Source: an uncultured Pelagibacteraceae bacterium
GTDB taxonomy: Bacteria > Pseudomonadota > Alphaproteobacteria > Pelagibacterales > Pelagibacteraceae
DNA length: 52,352 bases
NCBI GenBank assembly: GCA_902561465.1
Contig: CACEPH010000003.1
Coordinates: 1-52,352 of the forward strand
Direction of reading: 5' to 3'
Position numbers and translations under genes: made by a program. Below, one piece after another: positions 20,187 through 30,085 of the stretch (the stretch's first letter is position 1; each line of letters starts with the position of its first letter). The notes under the pieces were generated by a model. That model searched no databases. It saw only the letters and a program-made list of their open reading frames with translations, and had not been told where the DNA came from.

Positions 20187-21142
20187 TAATATAAATTTGA
20201 AACTTGTTTAAAAATTTTTTTTGTAAAAGATGGAATAAATTCACTGTTTTCATTCAAGTAGTACCAATTATATTTGGAGGGTATTTTTGAAGAAAATTTA
20301 TAATATAAATTAATATTTAATTTTTTATTTGATATAGAATTTTTATAATTGCATAAAAACTTCCAATTTTTAATTTTTTTAGATGTTTCTTTAACTTTGG
20401 GTAAATTAAATTTTTTCAAAAAACCTAAATTATTATTTTTGGTTAGTGCTATTTGTCTTGTATTTTTTTTTAAATAACAAAAAATGTCATAGCTTTTTAA
20501 ATGAAACTTTATATTACTTTTTGATTTAATTTTTATGCCTTGTGTATAGTATGAACAAACATTTTTAATTTTGCATTCTTCACATATTGGTTCTTGCGGC
20601 TTGCATATCAACGCTCCGAATTCCATAAGCGCTTCAGCCAAATCGCTGTTTCTTTTAGTTTTAAATAAATTTAATGCCTTCGCAGGATCTATATTAAATA
20701 TTCTAGATAAAACTCTTTTAACATTGCCATCTAATGCAATACGCGGCTGATTATAAATTAAAGCTAAAAGTATGTTTGCTGTATAATCTCCAATCCCCGG
20801 CAGTTCTTTTAATTTTATAAAATCATCAGGTATTTGACCTTTATATTTTTTAATTAGTATTTTAGAGGTTTTGTGTAAATTTTTTGCTCTACTGTAATAA
20901 CCTAGCCCCTCCCAAAGTTTTAATATTTTTGTTTCACTACTTTTGGACAGCGCTTTAAGATTCGGTATTTTTTTGACAAAATTGTTAAAATAAGGAATTA
21001 CAGTTTTAACTTGTGTTTGTTGAAGCATAAATTCGCTTAAAATTCTATAATATTGGTTTTTTTTGGAATTTTTACTTATTCGCCAAGGAAGTGTGCGTTT
21101 GTTATTATCATACCACGAAAGAATTTTTTTTGATAAATTCAT
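20186..21142 (-). CDS. mutY: A/G-specific adenine glycosylase
   Basis: LPWRISKNSKKNQYYRILSEFMLQQTQVKTVIPYF; LPGIGDYTANILLAL; CxxxxxxCxxCxxxxxC (CKPQEPICEECKIKNVC); start at MNLSKKILSWYDNNKR. Confidence 0.93.
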   Translation of the reverse strand: MNLSKKILSWYDNNKRTLPWRISKNSKKNQYYRILSEFMLQQTQVKTVIPYFNNFVKKIPNLKALSKSSETKILKLWEGLGYYSRAKNLHKTSKILIKKYKGQIPDDFIKLKELPGIGDYTANILLALIYNQPRIALDGNVKRVLSRIFNIDPAKALNLFKTKRNSDLAEALMEFGALICKPQEPICEECKIKNVCSYYTQGIKIKSKSNIKFHLKSYDIFCYLKKNTRQIALTKNNNLGFLKKFNLPKVKETSKKIKNWKFLCNYKNSISNKKLNINLYYKFSSKIPSKYNWYYLNENSEFIPSFTKKIFKQVSNLY

Positions 21143-21151
21143 ATTATTTTT

Positions 21152-21634
21152 ATGCATTACAAACAAAATAATAAAGAAAGCAAAACTTACGTTCAAGGAC
21201 TAAGACCATTTGGTAATACTTTGCCACGGGGACTTAAAGGTATTTTAAAAAAAAATGGTTATAATTACTCAGAAATTATTAGCAAATGGAACATGTTGGT
21301 GGGAAAAGATATTGCTCAATATGCATACCCTAAATCAATTAAGATGAAAAAAAGAGATTCAAACGGAATGTTAGTTCTTGCAATTAAAAGAGGAGATGAA
21401 ATTAATGTTGAATACTCAAAAAAAAATATCATGGACAAGATAAATAGCTACTTTGGATACAAATTAATTAGTGAAATAAAAATAGAGACTCTTAATTCTA
21501 AAAATAAAAAGGTACAAAATAAAAATAAATTGGATAAGTTTTCTAAAAATTTTCAGGAAAAAATAGATCAAATTAAAAATAAAAATATAAAAAATTCACT
21601 TTTGCAACTTTTTAAAACTATTAAAAATGATTAA
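21152..21634 (+). CDS. DUF721 (DciA-like) protein
   Basis: ILKKNGYNYSEIISKWNMLVGKDIAQYAYPKSIKM. Confidence 0.78.
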   Translation: MHYKQNNKESKTYVQGLRPFGNTLPRGLKGILKKNGYNYSEIISKWNMLVGKDIAQYAYPKSIKMKKRDSNGMLVLAIKRGDEINVEYSKKNIMDKINSYFGYKLISEIKIETLNSKNKKVQNKNKLDKFSKNFQEKIDQIKNKNIKNSLLQLFKTIKND

Positions 21635-22250
21635 CTCGAATTTACATATAAAATTAATTTCTCTTGTTAAAATTTTAATAATTTATTTTATTTTATCTAC
21701 AAAATCATATACCGAAGATTCAAAAATTGATAAAAGCTTGGTTACCATAGGCTCGTATGACGCAACTGTAAAAATAAAAATATTTTCATCTTTAACTTGT
21801 CCTCATTGTGCAAGCTTTCATAGTGAAGTAGTGCCAGAAATAATGAAAAAATTTGTTGAAACAGGTAAAGCTCAATTAATTTTTATTGATTTTCCTTTAG
21901 ACCTGGCTGCTTTTAATGCATCAAAATTATTGCACTGTATAGATCAAAAAAAACAAATAATTTTTTTAGATACTATTTATGAAACTCAAGAAAGCTGGAC
22001 TAGTGGTTCTGGTATCGAAGATATTAATGAAAATTTAAAAAAAATTGTTAAAAATTTGGGGATAAATTCTTCTCAATTTGACAAATGCTTAATTGACGAA
22101 TCTATAAGTGATAAAATATTAAATGGCAGAATTGAAGGAAACAAAAAATATTCCATTAATTCCACACCAACTATTATAATAAACGAGAAAAAACTTGAAG
22201 GTTCTGCTAGTTTTAAAAACATAAAAAAAAGAATTGAAAAAATTATTTAA
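21627..22250 (+). CDS. DsbA-family thiol:disulfide protein
   Basis: Signal peptide; IKIFSSLTCPHCASFHSEVVPEIMKKF CPHC motif; NSTPTIIINEKKLEG. Confidence 0.9.
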   Translation: MINSNLHIKLISLVKILIIYFILSTKSYTEDSKIDKSLVTIGSYDATVKIKIFSSLTCPHCASFHSEVVPEIMKKFVETGKAQLIFIDFPLDLAAFNASKLLHCIDQKKQIIFLDTIYETQESWTSGSGIEDINENLKKIVKNLGINSSQFDKCLIDESISDKILNGRIEGNKKYSINSTPTIIINEKKLEGSASFKNIKKRIEKII

Positions 22251-22255
22251 AAAAT

Positions 22256-24652
22256 ATGAAATTTAAAAAACTTGATCTAACCGGATTTAAATCTTTTGTA
22301 GAAAGAACATCAATTTCTATTGAAAACGGGTTAACAGGAATTGTAGGGCCCAATGGCTGCGGTAAATCAAATATAGTTGAATCTATTAGATGGTGTATGG
22401 GTGAAAGTTCTGCAAAAAGCATGAGAGGATCTGGAATGGAAGATGTAATATTTTCAGGTACAGCTAATAAAGCATCCAAGAACATAGCTGAAGTTTCTTT
22501 AACTTTAGATAATTCTGATAAAGATGGGCCCATCCAATTTAAAGAGCTAGATATAATTAATGTAAAAAGAAGAATACAAAAAGATAAGGGATCAAGATAT
22601 TTTATAAATGACAAAGAAATGAGAGCCAGGGATATCCAAACTCTTTTTGCTGATTTGTCAACTGGTGCTCATTCGCCTTCGATGATTAGCCAAGGAAGGA
22701 TCGGAGCTCTGGTTACTGCAAAACCTACAGATCGAAGAGCAATACTTGAGGAAGCTGCTGGAATTTCAGGCATTCATGTGAGAAGGCATGAATCTGAGCT
22801 TAGGCTCAATTCTGCAGAAAATAATTTAAGAAAGGCAGATGATCTAAGAAGACAACAAGAAAAACAATTAGAAAATTTAAAAAAACAAGCCGTGGATGCT
22901 TCAAAATATAAAAATATTTCTGAAGAAATAAAAAAAATAGAAGCAGGACTTTATTATATAAAGTCTAAAGAAATCGAAAAGGAAATAAATTCAACAAAAA
23001 ATATTACTGATGAATCTGATGATAAAATAAATAATTTAAAAAGTTTGATAGATGAAAAAAATAATTCCCTAGAAAAAGCTAATTTAAATCTAAAACCACT
23101 AAGAGATAAAAATATGGAAATATTATCTAAATTACAAAGACTTAATTTAGAACTCCAAAATTTAGAGGATGAAGAAAAAAGAATTAAAACAGATAAAGAT
23201 AGACTACAGAAATCTCAAGATACGCTTACAGATGATATTGAGAGAGAGAAAAATATTATTTTAGAAGCAACGTCAAATGAAAAGAGACTTAAAGAAGAAA
23301 AAAATGAATTAATTGAGATAGACTCGAAATACTACGATACAGAAAAAAAATCTAACGAAGACTTGAATGTTACAAAAAACAGATTAGCGGCCGAGATAGA
23401 CAAAGTTAAAGAGTTGGTAAATGCTCAGAAAAATGATGAAGCAATAGCTGCCCTTGATAACTTTAAAACAATCATAGAAGTATATGCAGATAGTTACAGT
23501 AAAAATCAAAATATAAAAAATGAGTCTATAAAAAGAAAAGAAAGAATTAGCACGATCGATACAGAAATAGAAAGTTGGAAAAATTTAAAATTTAATTCAG
23601 AAAAGATGTCAAATGAATTAAATGAAAGAATAAATAAGGTAAAAACTGATTTAGAAAATATAGCAAAATTACCAGAAGAAGTTGCTGAAAAGAAAGGGAT
23701 GCTTACTCAAAATACATCTGATACAGAAAATAAAAAACAAGAATTATCAAATGATCTAATTAAAGCTGAAGAAGAATATCAAACTGTAAATAAGGAATTA
23801 AGGGAAGTCGAACAACAAATGATTGTCGCTAGAGAAAATAAGGCAAGATCTGGAGCAACTTTAGAAGGTCTTGAAAATAGGAAAAAAGATCTAATAAATA
23901 CCTTAAAAAATGACCTTAACATTGAAGAAAAAGATTTATTAGAAAATTCTGATTTAAAAAACATAGAAGAATTACCTAATGTAATTGAACAAGAAGACAA
24001 ACTAGACGCAAAAAAAAATGAGAGAGAGAAACTTGGTTCGGTAAATTTAAGAGCTGATGAAGAAACTCAAATATATAAAGATGAAATTAAAAAAATGGAA
24101 AACGACAGAGAAGATTTGGTAACAGCAATATCTAAACTTAGAGCAAGTATAAACGAACTTAACCAAAAAGGTAGGGAAAGACTTTTGGATGCGTTTGAAA
24201 AAGTTAATAGTAAATTTAATGATGTGTATACAAAACTTTTTAGTGGAGGAACTGCAAAATTAGAATTTGTTGAATCTGAAGATCCTTTAGATGCGGGACT
24301 TGAACTTTTAGTAAGTCCACCTGGCAAAAGATTACAGTCTATTACATTACTGTCTGGTGGTGAACAAGCTCTAACCGCGTTATCTTTAGTGTTCGCCGTT
24401 TTTTTAACAAGCCCCGCTCCTATTTGTGTATTGGATGAAGTGGATGCTCCACTAGATGATGCAAATGTTACTAGGTTTTGCTCATTATTAGAAGAACTAA
24501 CAAAAATTACTGAAACTAAATTCATAATAATTACACACCACCCTTTGACTATGTCGAAAATGGACAGATTGTATGGAGTGACTATGCCAGAAAAAGGTAT
24601 AAGCCAATTAGTCTCTGTAGATTTAGAAAAAGCAGAAGAATTAGTTGCATAA
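22256..24652 (+). CDS. smc: Chromosome segregation SMC protein, unusually short (798 aa)
   Basis: Walker A GPNGCGKSNIVESIRWCMGE; signature LLSGGEQALTALSLVFA; Walker B PAPICVLDEVDAPLDDANVTRF; long coiled coil between. Confidence 0.93.
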   Translation: MKFKKLDLTGFKSFVERTSISIENGLTGIVGPNGCGKSNIVESIRWCMGESSAKSMRGSGMEDVIFSGTANKASKNIAEVSLTLDNSDKDGPIQFKELDIINVKRRIQKDKGSRYFINDKEMRARDIQTLFADLSTGAHSPSMISQGRIGALVTAKPTDRRAILEEAAGISGIHVRRHESELRLNSAENNLRKADDLRRQQEKQLENLKKQAVDASKYKNISEEIKKIEAGLYYIKSKEIEKEINSTKNITDESDDKINNLKSLIDEKNNSLEKANLNLKPLRDKNMEILSKLQRLNLELQNLEDEEKRIKTDKDRLQKSQDTLTDDIEREKNIILEATSNEKRLKEEKNELIEIDSKYYDTEKKSNEDLNVTKNRLAAEIDKVKELVNAQKNDEAIAALDNFKTIIEVYADSYSKNQNIKNESIKRKERISTIDTEIESWKNLKFNSEKMSNELNERINKVKTDLENIAKLPEEVAEKKGMLTQNTSDTENKKQELSNDLIKAEEEYQTVNKELREVEQQMIVARENKARSGATLEGLENRKKDLINTLKNDLNIEEKDLLENSDLKNIEELPNVIEQEDKLDAKKNEREKLGSVNLRADEETQIYKDEIKKMENDREDLVTAISKLRASINELNQKGRERLLDAFEKVNSKFNDVYTKLFSGGTAKLEFVESEDPLDAGLELLVSPPGKRLQSITLLSGGEQALTALSLVFAVFLTSPAPICVLDEVDAPLDDANVTRFCSLLEELTKITETKFIIITHHPLTMSKMDRLYGVTMPEKGISQLVSVDLEKAEELVA

Positions 24653-24666
24653 ATAATTAAAAGATA

Positions 24667-24951
24667 ATGAAAAAAATTAAGGAAATTACAACTCGCCTAG
24701 AAATTGCAAAAAAAAATATTAACAATAATCAAAAAAATGATAAGAGTTCAAATGCCGCATCTTTGGGCAAAGCTTTGAAAATTAGTACCGAATTAGTTGC
24801 TGCTGTATTTGTAGGTTCAACAATAGGGTTTCTTTTGGACAATTGGTTTGATACTAAACCGCTGTTAACAATTTGTTTTTTTTTTATAGGCGTAGCTGCT
24901 GGTATATTAAATGTATTTAAATCAGCAAAAAAAATGCATAAAAAAATATAA
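24667..24951 (+). CDS. atpI: AtpI-like ATP synthase assembly protein
   Basis: Two-TM AtpI/Gene1 pattern (LVAAVFVGSTIGFLLDNWFDTKPLLTICFFFIGVAAGILNVFK); first in the Fo operon. Confidence 0.85.
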   Translation: MKKIKEITTRLEIAKKNINNNQKNDKSSNAASLGKALKISTELVAAVFVGSTIGFLLDNWFDTKPLLTICFFFIGVAAGILNVFKSAKKMHKKI

Positions 24952-24972
24952 AAAGAAAGATAAGGAAATAAA

Positions 24973-25707
24973 ATGGCCACTAACCCTATGCACCAATTTG
25001 AGGTTTATAAAATCGGACCTGAAATAAATTTAGGTGGCATAAATCTTTCATTTACAAACTCTAGCCTTTTCATGGTGATAAGTTCAGCATTAATTTTATT
25101 ATTATTATTTTTTGGAACTAAAAGAAAATCATTGGTGCCTTCAAAAATACAGTTAGTAACTGAAATGAGCTATACATTTATTGCAAAAATGATTAATGAC
25201 ACGGCCGGTTCAAATGCTAAAACTTTTTTCCCATTTATATTTACTTTATTCATGTTTGTTTTATTTTCCAACATGGTAGGAATGCTGCCATATTCATTTA
25301 CAGTAACAAGTCACATTATTGTTACTTTTGTCCTAGCAGCAATGGTATTTATAGGCGTAACTATTCTGGGTTTTGTAAAACACGGAATTAAATACTTAGA
25401 ACTTTTTGTTCCAAAGGGTGTGCCCATGGCTCTTTTACCATTAATAATTATTATTGAAATCATATCTTATTTGAGTAGACCGGTTAGTTTATCTGTACGA
25501 CTATTTGCAAACATGATGGCTGGCCATACAATGCTAAAAGTATTCGGTGGATTTGTGATAAGTTTAGGATTGTTAGGTGGCTGGTTGCCACTAGGTTTCT
25601 CTGTTGCACTTACCGGGCTTGAGATACTTGTTGCTTTTCTTCAAGCATACGTTTTTGCAATTTTAACATGCATTTATTTAAATGATGCATTAAATTTACA
25701 CCATTAA
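24973..25707 (+). CDS. atpB: ATP synthase Fo subunit a
   Basis: LSVRLFANMMAGHTMLKV; LEILVAFLQAYVFAILTCIYLNDAL. Confidence 0.97.
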   Translation: MATNPMHQFEVYKIGPEINLGGINLSFTNSSLFMVISSALILLLLFFGTKRKSLVPSKIQLVTEMSYTFIAKMINDTAGSNAKTFFPFIFTLFMFVLFSNMVGMLPYSFTVTSHIIVTFVLAAMVFIGVTILGFVKHGIKYLELFVPKGVPMALLPLIIIIEIISYLSRPVSLSVRLFANMMAGHTMLKVFGGFVISLGLLGGWLPLGFSVALTGLEILVAFLQAYVFAILTCIYLNDALNLHH

Positions 25708-25710
25708 CAA

Positions 25711-25716
25711 AGGAGG
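25711..25716 (+). promoter_or_regulatory. Shine-Dalgarno AGGAGG for atpE
   Basis: aaaggaggaaaaATG: canonical SD 4 nt upstream of the subunit c start. Confidence 0.8.
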
Positions 25717-25720
25717 AAAA

Positions 25721-25948
25721 ATGGAGTTAGAAGCAGCTAAAATGATAGGAGCAGGCCTTGCAGCAATTGCATTAGCAGGAGCTGGTGTTGGTATTGGTCT
25801 TATCTTTGGAAATTATTTGTCTGGAGCAATGAGAAATCCATCTGCAGCACAAAAACAATTTCCAAACTTACTTTTGGGATTTGCTTTAGCAGAAGCTACT
25901 GGTTTATTTGGTTTGGTAGTTGCGCTAATAATTTTATTTGCGTTTTAA
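25721..25948 (+). CDS. atpE: ATP synthase Fo subunit c
   Basis: GAGLAAIALAGAGVGIGLIFGNYLSGAMRNPSAA...FALAEATGLFGLVVALIILF. Confidence 0.97.
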   Translation: MELEAAKMIGAGLAAIALAGAGVGIGLIFGNYLSGAMRNPSAAQKQFPNLLLGFALAEATGLFGLVVALIILFAF

Positions 25949-25964
25949 CAAATAAAGTTTTGGT

Positions 25965-26543
25965 ATGAAAAATTTATGCTTTGCCCTAGGCATTGCTTCT
26001 TTCTTTTTTGTAAGTAACTCTTACGGATCGGAAGCGGGAATGCCTCAACTTAATCCAGAGTTTTGGACATCACAAATATTTTGGTTAATACTTGTTTTTT
26101 CAATTTTATATTTGATCATTTGGAAAGTTTTTTTGCCAAAAATTACTTATAGTATTGAAAATAGAAAATCTAGAGTAGTAAATGATTTAGATGAGGCACA
26201 AAAACTCAAGGAAAGTGCTGAAAAAAAACTTAAAGAATATAATCAAATAATTGAAAATTCAAAAAAAGAAGCAAAAAAAATAATTGATGATGGCATAAAA
26301 AAACTTGATCGAGATATTGAAAATAAAAAACAAAAATTTAATACTGAAATTGAAAAAGAACTTGCTAATGTTGAAAAGGAAATTAAAGAACTAAAAAAAT
26401 CTTCTATATCAAATATAAACAAAATAGCTGCTGAAACTTCATCAGAAATAATACAGCAAATAATTGGAACTGATGTTAATAAAAGCAACGTTACTGCTAT
26501 TGTAGATGACATTTTAAAGAAAAATTTAGGTAAATATATATGA
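25965..26543 (+). CDS. ATP synthase Fo subunit b'
   Basis: N-terminal TM plus long charged coiled coil; MPQLNPEFWTSQIFWLILVF typical of b' in alphaproteobacteria. Confidence 0.88.
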   Translation: MKNLCFALGIASFFFVSNSYGSEAGMPQLNPEFWTSQIFWLILVFSILYLIIWKVFLPKITYSIENRKSRVVNDLDEAQKLKESAEKKLKEYNQIIENSKKEAKKIIDDGIKKLDRDIENKKQKFNTEIEKELANVEKEIKELKKSSISNINKIAAETSSEIIQQIIGTDVNKSNVTAIVDDILKKNLGKYI

Positions 26544-27037
26544 CAATAGATGCAACTTTTTGGGTAGCAATTTCCTTTTTTATTTTTGTTGCTGGTCTCA
26601 TTTACTTAAAGGTTCCCCAAAAAGTAAATAATTCACTTATTAGCCAAATAAATGAAATCAAAAAAGAACTGAATGAGGCAGAAAAATTAAAAGTTGAAGC
26701 AAAAAATTTATTAAGCGACTATGAAAATAAAATTGATAAATCAAAAAAAGAAACTCAAGAAATAATTACTACAGCAAAAAAAGATAATGAAAAAAATATT
26801 TTAGAAAAAACAAAAAAATTCCACCAAATGTTAGAGGATAGAAAAAAAGGTATAGAGCAAAAAATTACTCAAATGAAAGGTGGTGCTTTAAAAGATATAA
26901 AAAATGCTTCGATTAAAATAAGTATAGAAACAGTTCAACATTTAATTAAAAATTCAATTGATAAAAATAAATTAGAAAAACTTTATATAAAAAGTCTAGA
27001 ACAAACTAAAGCTGCCCTAAAACAAACTAAGCTTTAA
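26540..27037 (+). CDS. atpF: ATP synthase Fo subunit b
   Basis: ATFWVAISFFIFVAGLIYLKVPQKV plus coiled coil; operon position. Confidence 0.9.
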   Translation: MTIDATFWVAISFFIFVAGLIYLKVPQKVNNSLISQINEIKKELNEAEKLKVEAKNLLSDYENKIDKSKKETQEIITTAKKDNEKNILEKTKKFHQMLEDRKKGIEQKITQMKGGALKDIKNASIKISIETVQHLIKNSIDKNKLEKLYIKSLEQTKAALKQTKL

Positions 27038-27141
27038 GGTAAGAGTTATAACAAAATAGGGACTTTTTTAAAGGCATGCCTGTTTTCCCATAAACTAATA
27101 ATACTCTATATTCAAAAAAAAGGATATAAACGAATTAAAAA

Positions 27142-28110
27142 ATGGCCGTATACACAAAATTATCTGAGATACAACTTAAAGATTTTTTTCTAAAATATAA
27201 TTTGGGAAAATTATTAAATTACAAAGAAATTAGAGAAGGAATAGAAAATACTAATTATTTTATAAATACTGAAAAAGGCAAGTTTATCCTCACTCTTTAT
27301 GAAAAAAGAGTTGATGAAAAAGACTTGCCCTTTTTTATAAGTTTAATGAAAAATCTTTTTGATAAAAATTTTCCTTCTCCTCAGCCAATAATAAATAAAA
27401 ATGGAAATTACATTTCTGAAATTTCTGGGAAAAAAGCTGCTGTTGTTTCTTTTTTAGAAGGAAATGCTAAAAAAGTTTTAAATCCAGAAAACTGCTATCA
27501 TGTTGGAATTAATACTGCGAAATTACATTTGATCACAAAAAATTTATCTGGAAAAAGGCAAAACAAACTTTCGATCGATTCTTGGAGAAAAATTTACAAT
27601 AAAGTTAAAAAAGACTGTTCCAAAATTCATCAAAATTTACCAAATATAATAGAAAAAAATTTAGATATAATCGAGAAAAAGTGGCCAAAAAATATTCCTT
27701 CAGGAATAATTCACGCCGATTTATTTCCTGATAATATCTTCTTTAAAGGAAACGAATTGTCTGGAATTATTGATTACTATTTTTCATGTAATGACTTTTA
27801 TGCATTTGAAATAGCTATATGTTTAAATGCTCTTTGCTTTGAAGGTAGAAACGAAAATTTAAGTTTCAATGTAACTAAAGCAAAAAAGTTTATAGATGGA
27901 TATTCAAGTTTAAGAAAGTTAAGTGAAGAAGAAAAGGAATCTTTAAAAATATTATGTCAAGGTGCAGCCATAAGATTTTTACTCACAAGAGTTTTTGATT
28001 ATTTAAATTTAATTGAGGGAGCAATAGTAAAAATTAAGGATCCCATAGAATATTTAAAAAGATTAGAATTTCATAATAGTGTAAAAAATTACCAAGATTA
28101 TTTTTTTTAA
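27142..28110 (+). CDS. thrB: Homoserine kinase (APH-fold ThrB)
   Basis: MAVYTKLSEIQLKDFFLKYNLG; GIENTNYFINTEKGKFILTLYE; GIIHADLFPDNIFFKGNELSGIIDYYFSCND. Confidence 0.92.
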   Translation: MAVYTKLSEIQLKDFFLKYNLGKLLNYKEIREGIENTNYFINTEKGKFILTLYEKRVDEKDLPFFISLMKNLFDKNFPSPQPIINKNGNYISEISGKKAAVVSFLEGNAKKVLNPENCYHVGINTAKLHLITKNLSGKRQNKLSIDSWRKIYNKVKKDCSKIHQNLPNIIEKNLDIIEKKWPKNIPSGIIHADLFPDNIFFKGNELSGIIDYYFSCNDFYAFEIAICLNALCFEGRNENLSFNVTKAKKFIDGYSSLRKLSEEEKESLKILCQGAAIRFLLTRVFDYLNLIEGAIVKIKDPIEYLKRLEFHNSVKNYQDYFF

Positions 28111-28111
28111 T

Positions 28112-28558
28112 ATGGAAATTAAAATTTATACGGATGGTGCGTGTGCCGGAAACCCGGGACCCGGGGGCTGGGCTGCAATAATTATATCTGAAAATAGCAA
28201 AAAGGAATTATTTGGTGGGGAAAAATTAACTACAAATAATCGAATGGAGTTAACGGCTGCAATCGAAGCTTTAGAATATTGTACAAAACAAGAAAAGGGG
28301 CAATTATCCTTAAAACAAATAAAAATTTATACTGACTCTAATTATGTCAAAGATGGAATTACTGTATGGATTAACAACTGGGAAAAAAATAATTGGAAAA
28401 CAGCTGATAAAAAAAATGTGAAAAATGTTGATCTTTGGAAAAAATTAAAAGAACTAACCGGAGCTAATTCGATTGAATGGAATTGGGTAAAAGGTCATTC
28501 GGAAAACCCTATGAATGACTTGGCTGACAAATTGGCAAAAAAAGCAACTCCAATTTAA
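28112..28558 (+). CDS. rnhA: Ribonuclease HI
   Basis: IYTDGACAGNPGPGGWAAII; TNNRMELTAAIEAL; YTDSNYVKDGI; WVKGHSENPMNDLADKLA. Confidence 0.97.
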   Translation: MEIKIYTDGACAGNPGPGGWAAIIISENSKKELFGGEKLTTNNRMELTAAIEALEYCTKQEKGQLSLKQIKIYTDSNYVKDGITVWINNWEKNNWKTADKKNVKNVDLWKKLKELTGANSIEWNWVKGHSENPMNDLADKLAKKATPI

Positions 28559-30021
28559 ATCTTTTTTAAAATGTAGTCTTTAACCTGTTCGAGATTATTA
28601 TCCATAATTTCAAAATTTTCTTTTTCCTTCATGACATGTTTGAGTTCTTCTGGAAGTTCTACTCCACCATATGCAAATCTCATTGCTTCAGGAAATTTTG
28701 CAGGGTGAGCTGTGGCCAGTGAAATAGTAGTGTTTATATTAATGCCGCAATCTTTATTTGTTTTTAAAATCTTTATAATAGCACCTATTCCTATAGCAGT
28801 ATGAGGATCCACTATAATTGGTTTGCCGTTCATTTCAGAAACGTGAACAGTGCTAAACGTATGAGAAAGCTTACGTATAATATCTTTCATTTCCTCTTCA
28901 TTTAAACTTGCTGATAAAAAGTCTTTTTTAATTTTTTTAATTTTATCTTTAGGTATTTTATACTTTCCTGTTTTTTTAATTTCATTCATAACTTTTTTGG
29001 TTTCCGTATCACTAAAATCATTTAAATCATAAATTAATCTTTCAAAATTACTTGCAACCTGAATATCCATGCTTGGAGCGAGCGTTTGAAAAACTTTTTT
29101 TGCTTCGTAATTACCGTCTGAAATAGCTCTGTGAAGTATGTCATTTTTATTTGTTGCAACGATCAATTTATTAATTGGTAGTCCCATTTTCTTAGCTAAA
29201 TACCCTGCATAAACATCACCAAAATTTCCAGTAGGCACTGAAAAATTAACTAGTTCCTTATAATCAAAGCTTTTAACAAATTCGCTTTGGAAATAAGCAT
29301 AAAAATAATAAACAACTTGTGCAATTATTCTTGCCCAATTAATTGAGTTGACTCCAGACATATTAATTGAATTAGAAAAATCTTGATCTGAAAACATGGA
29401 TTTTACTAAATTTTGACAGTCATCAAAATTTCCGTTGATAGCTAAATTAAATATGTTTTGCTCTTTAGCGGTTGTCATTATTTTTCTTTGTACTGTTGAA
29501 ATTTTATTGTGAGGATGAAGAACAAATATATTCATATTTTTCTTTCCTCTAATAGCGTCAATAGCAGCTGCACCAGTATCACCTGAAGTTGCTACAATTA
29601 TATTAATTTTTTTATTATTTTTTTTTAAATAATATTCATAAAAATTACCTATTAATTGCATTGCAATATCTTTAAAGGCAAGCGTAGGGCCATGAAATAA
29701 TTCTAAAATATTTACATTTTCTAACTCATCATTGCCATGTCCTGTTGTAAAATGGACAACATTATCTTTTCTAAAAACAGAATAAGATTTCTCAATTATA
29801 TCTGACAATTCACTTTCAGACATAAAATTACCTAGGTAAGGAAAAATTATCTTTTTAGCAAGATCTTGATAACTGAGATTCCTAAATGATTTAAGTTCTT
29901 CTTTAGTGAATTTTTTAGTAGATTTTGGAATAAATAACCCTCCATCTAAGGCCAATCCTTTAAGAAAAACTTCCTCAAATGTAAAAGTTTTTTTATTATT
30001 TCTTGTGCTTATATATTCCAT
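28555..30021 (-). CDS. thrC: Threonine synthase
   Basis: YISTRN N-terminus; HGPTLAFKDIAMQL; VATSGDTGAAAIDAIRGK; SVPTGNFGDVYAGYLAKKMGLPI. Confidence 0.97.
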   Translation of the reverse strand: MEYISTRNNKKTFTFEEVFLKGLALDGGLFIPKSTKKFTKEELKSFRNLSYQDLAKKIIFPYLGNFMSESELSDIIEKSYSVFRKDNVVHFTTGHGNDELENVNILELFHGPTLAFKDIAMQLIGNFYEYYLKKNNKKINIIVATSGDTGAAAIDAIRGKKNMNIFVLHPHNKISTVQRKIMTTAKEQNIFNLAINGNFDDCQNLVKSMFSDQDFSNSINMSGVNSINWARIIAQVVYYFYAYFQSEFVKSFDYKELVNFSVPTGNFGDVYAGYLAKKMGLPINKLIVATNKNDILHRAISDGNYEAKKVFQTLAPSMDIQVASNFERLIYDLNDFSDTETKKVMNEIKKTGKYKIPKDKIKKIKKDFLSASLNEEEMKDIIRKLSHTFSTVHVSEMNGKPIIVDPHTAIGIGAIIKILKTNKDCGININTTISLATAHPAKFPEAMRFAYGGVELPEELKHVMKEKENFEIMDNNLEQVKDYILKKI

Positions 30022-30085
30022 ACCTTTTATTAGTATAGAATTTTGATATTATCTAGGCAAAACCAGCTGATATGATAAATCTAAA

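Noticed and set aside
24067-24525. 152-aa antisense ORF opposite the smc C-terminal head
   Set aside because: Shadow ORF of a conserved coding region; serine-rich low-information translation.
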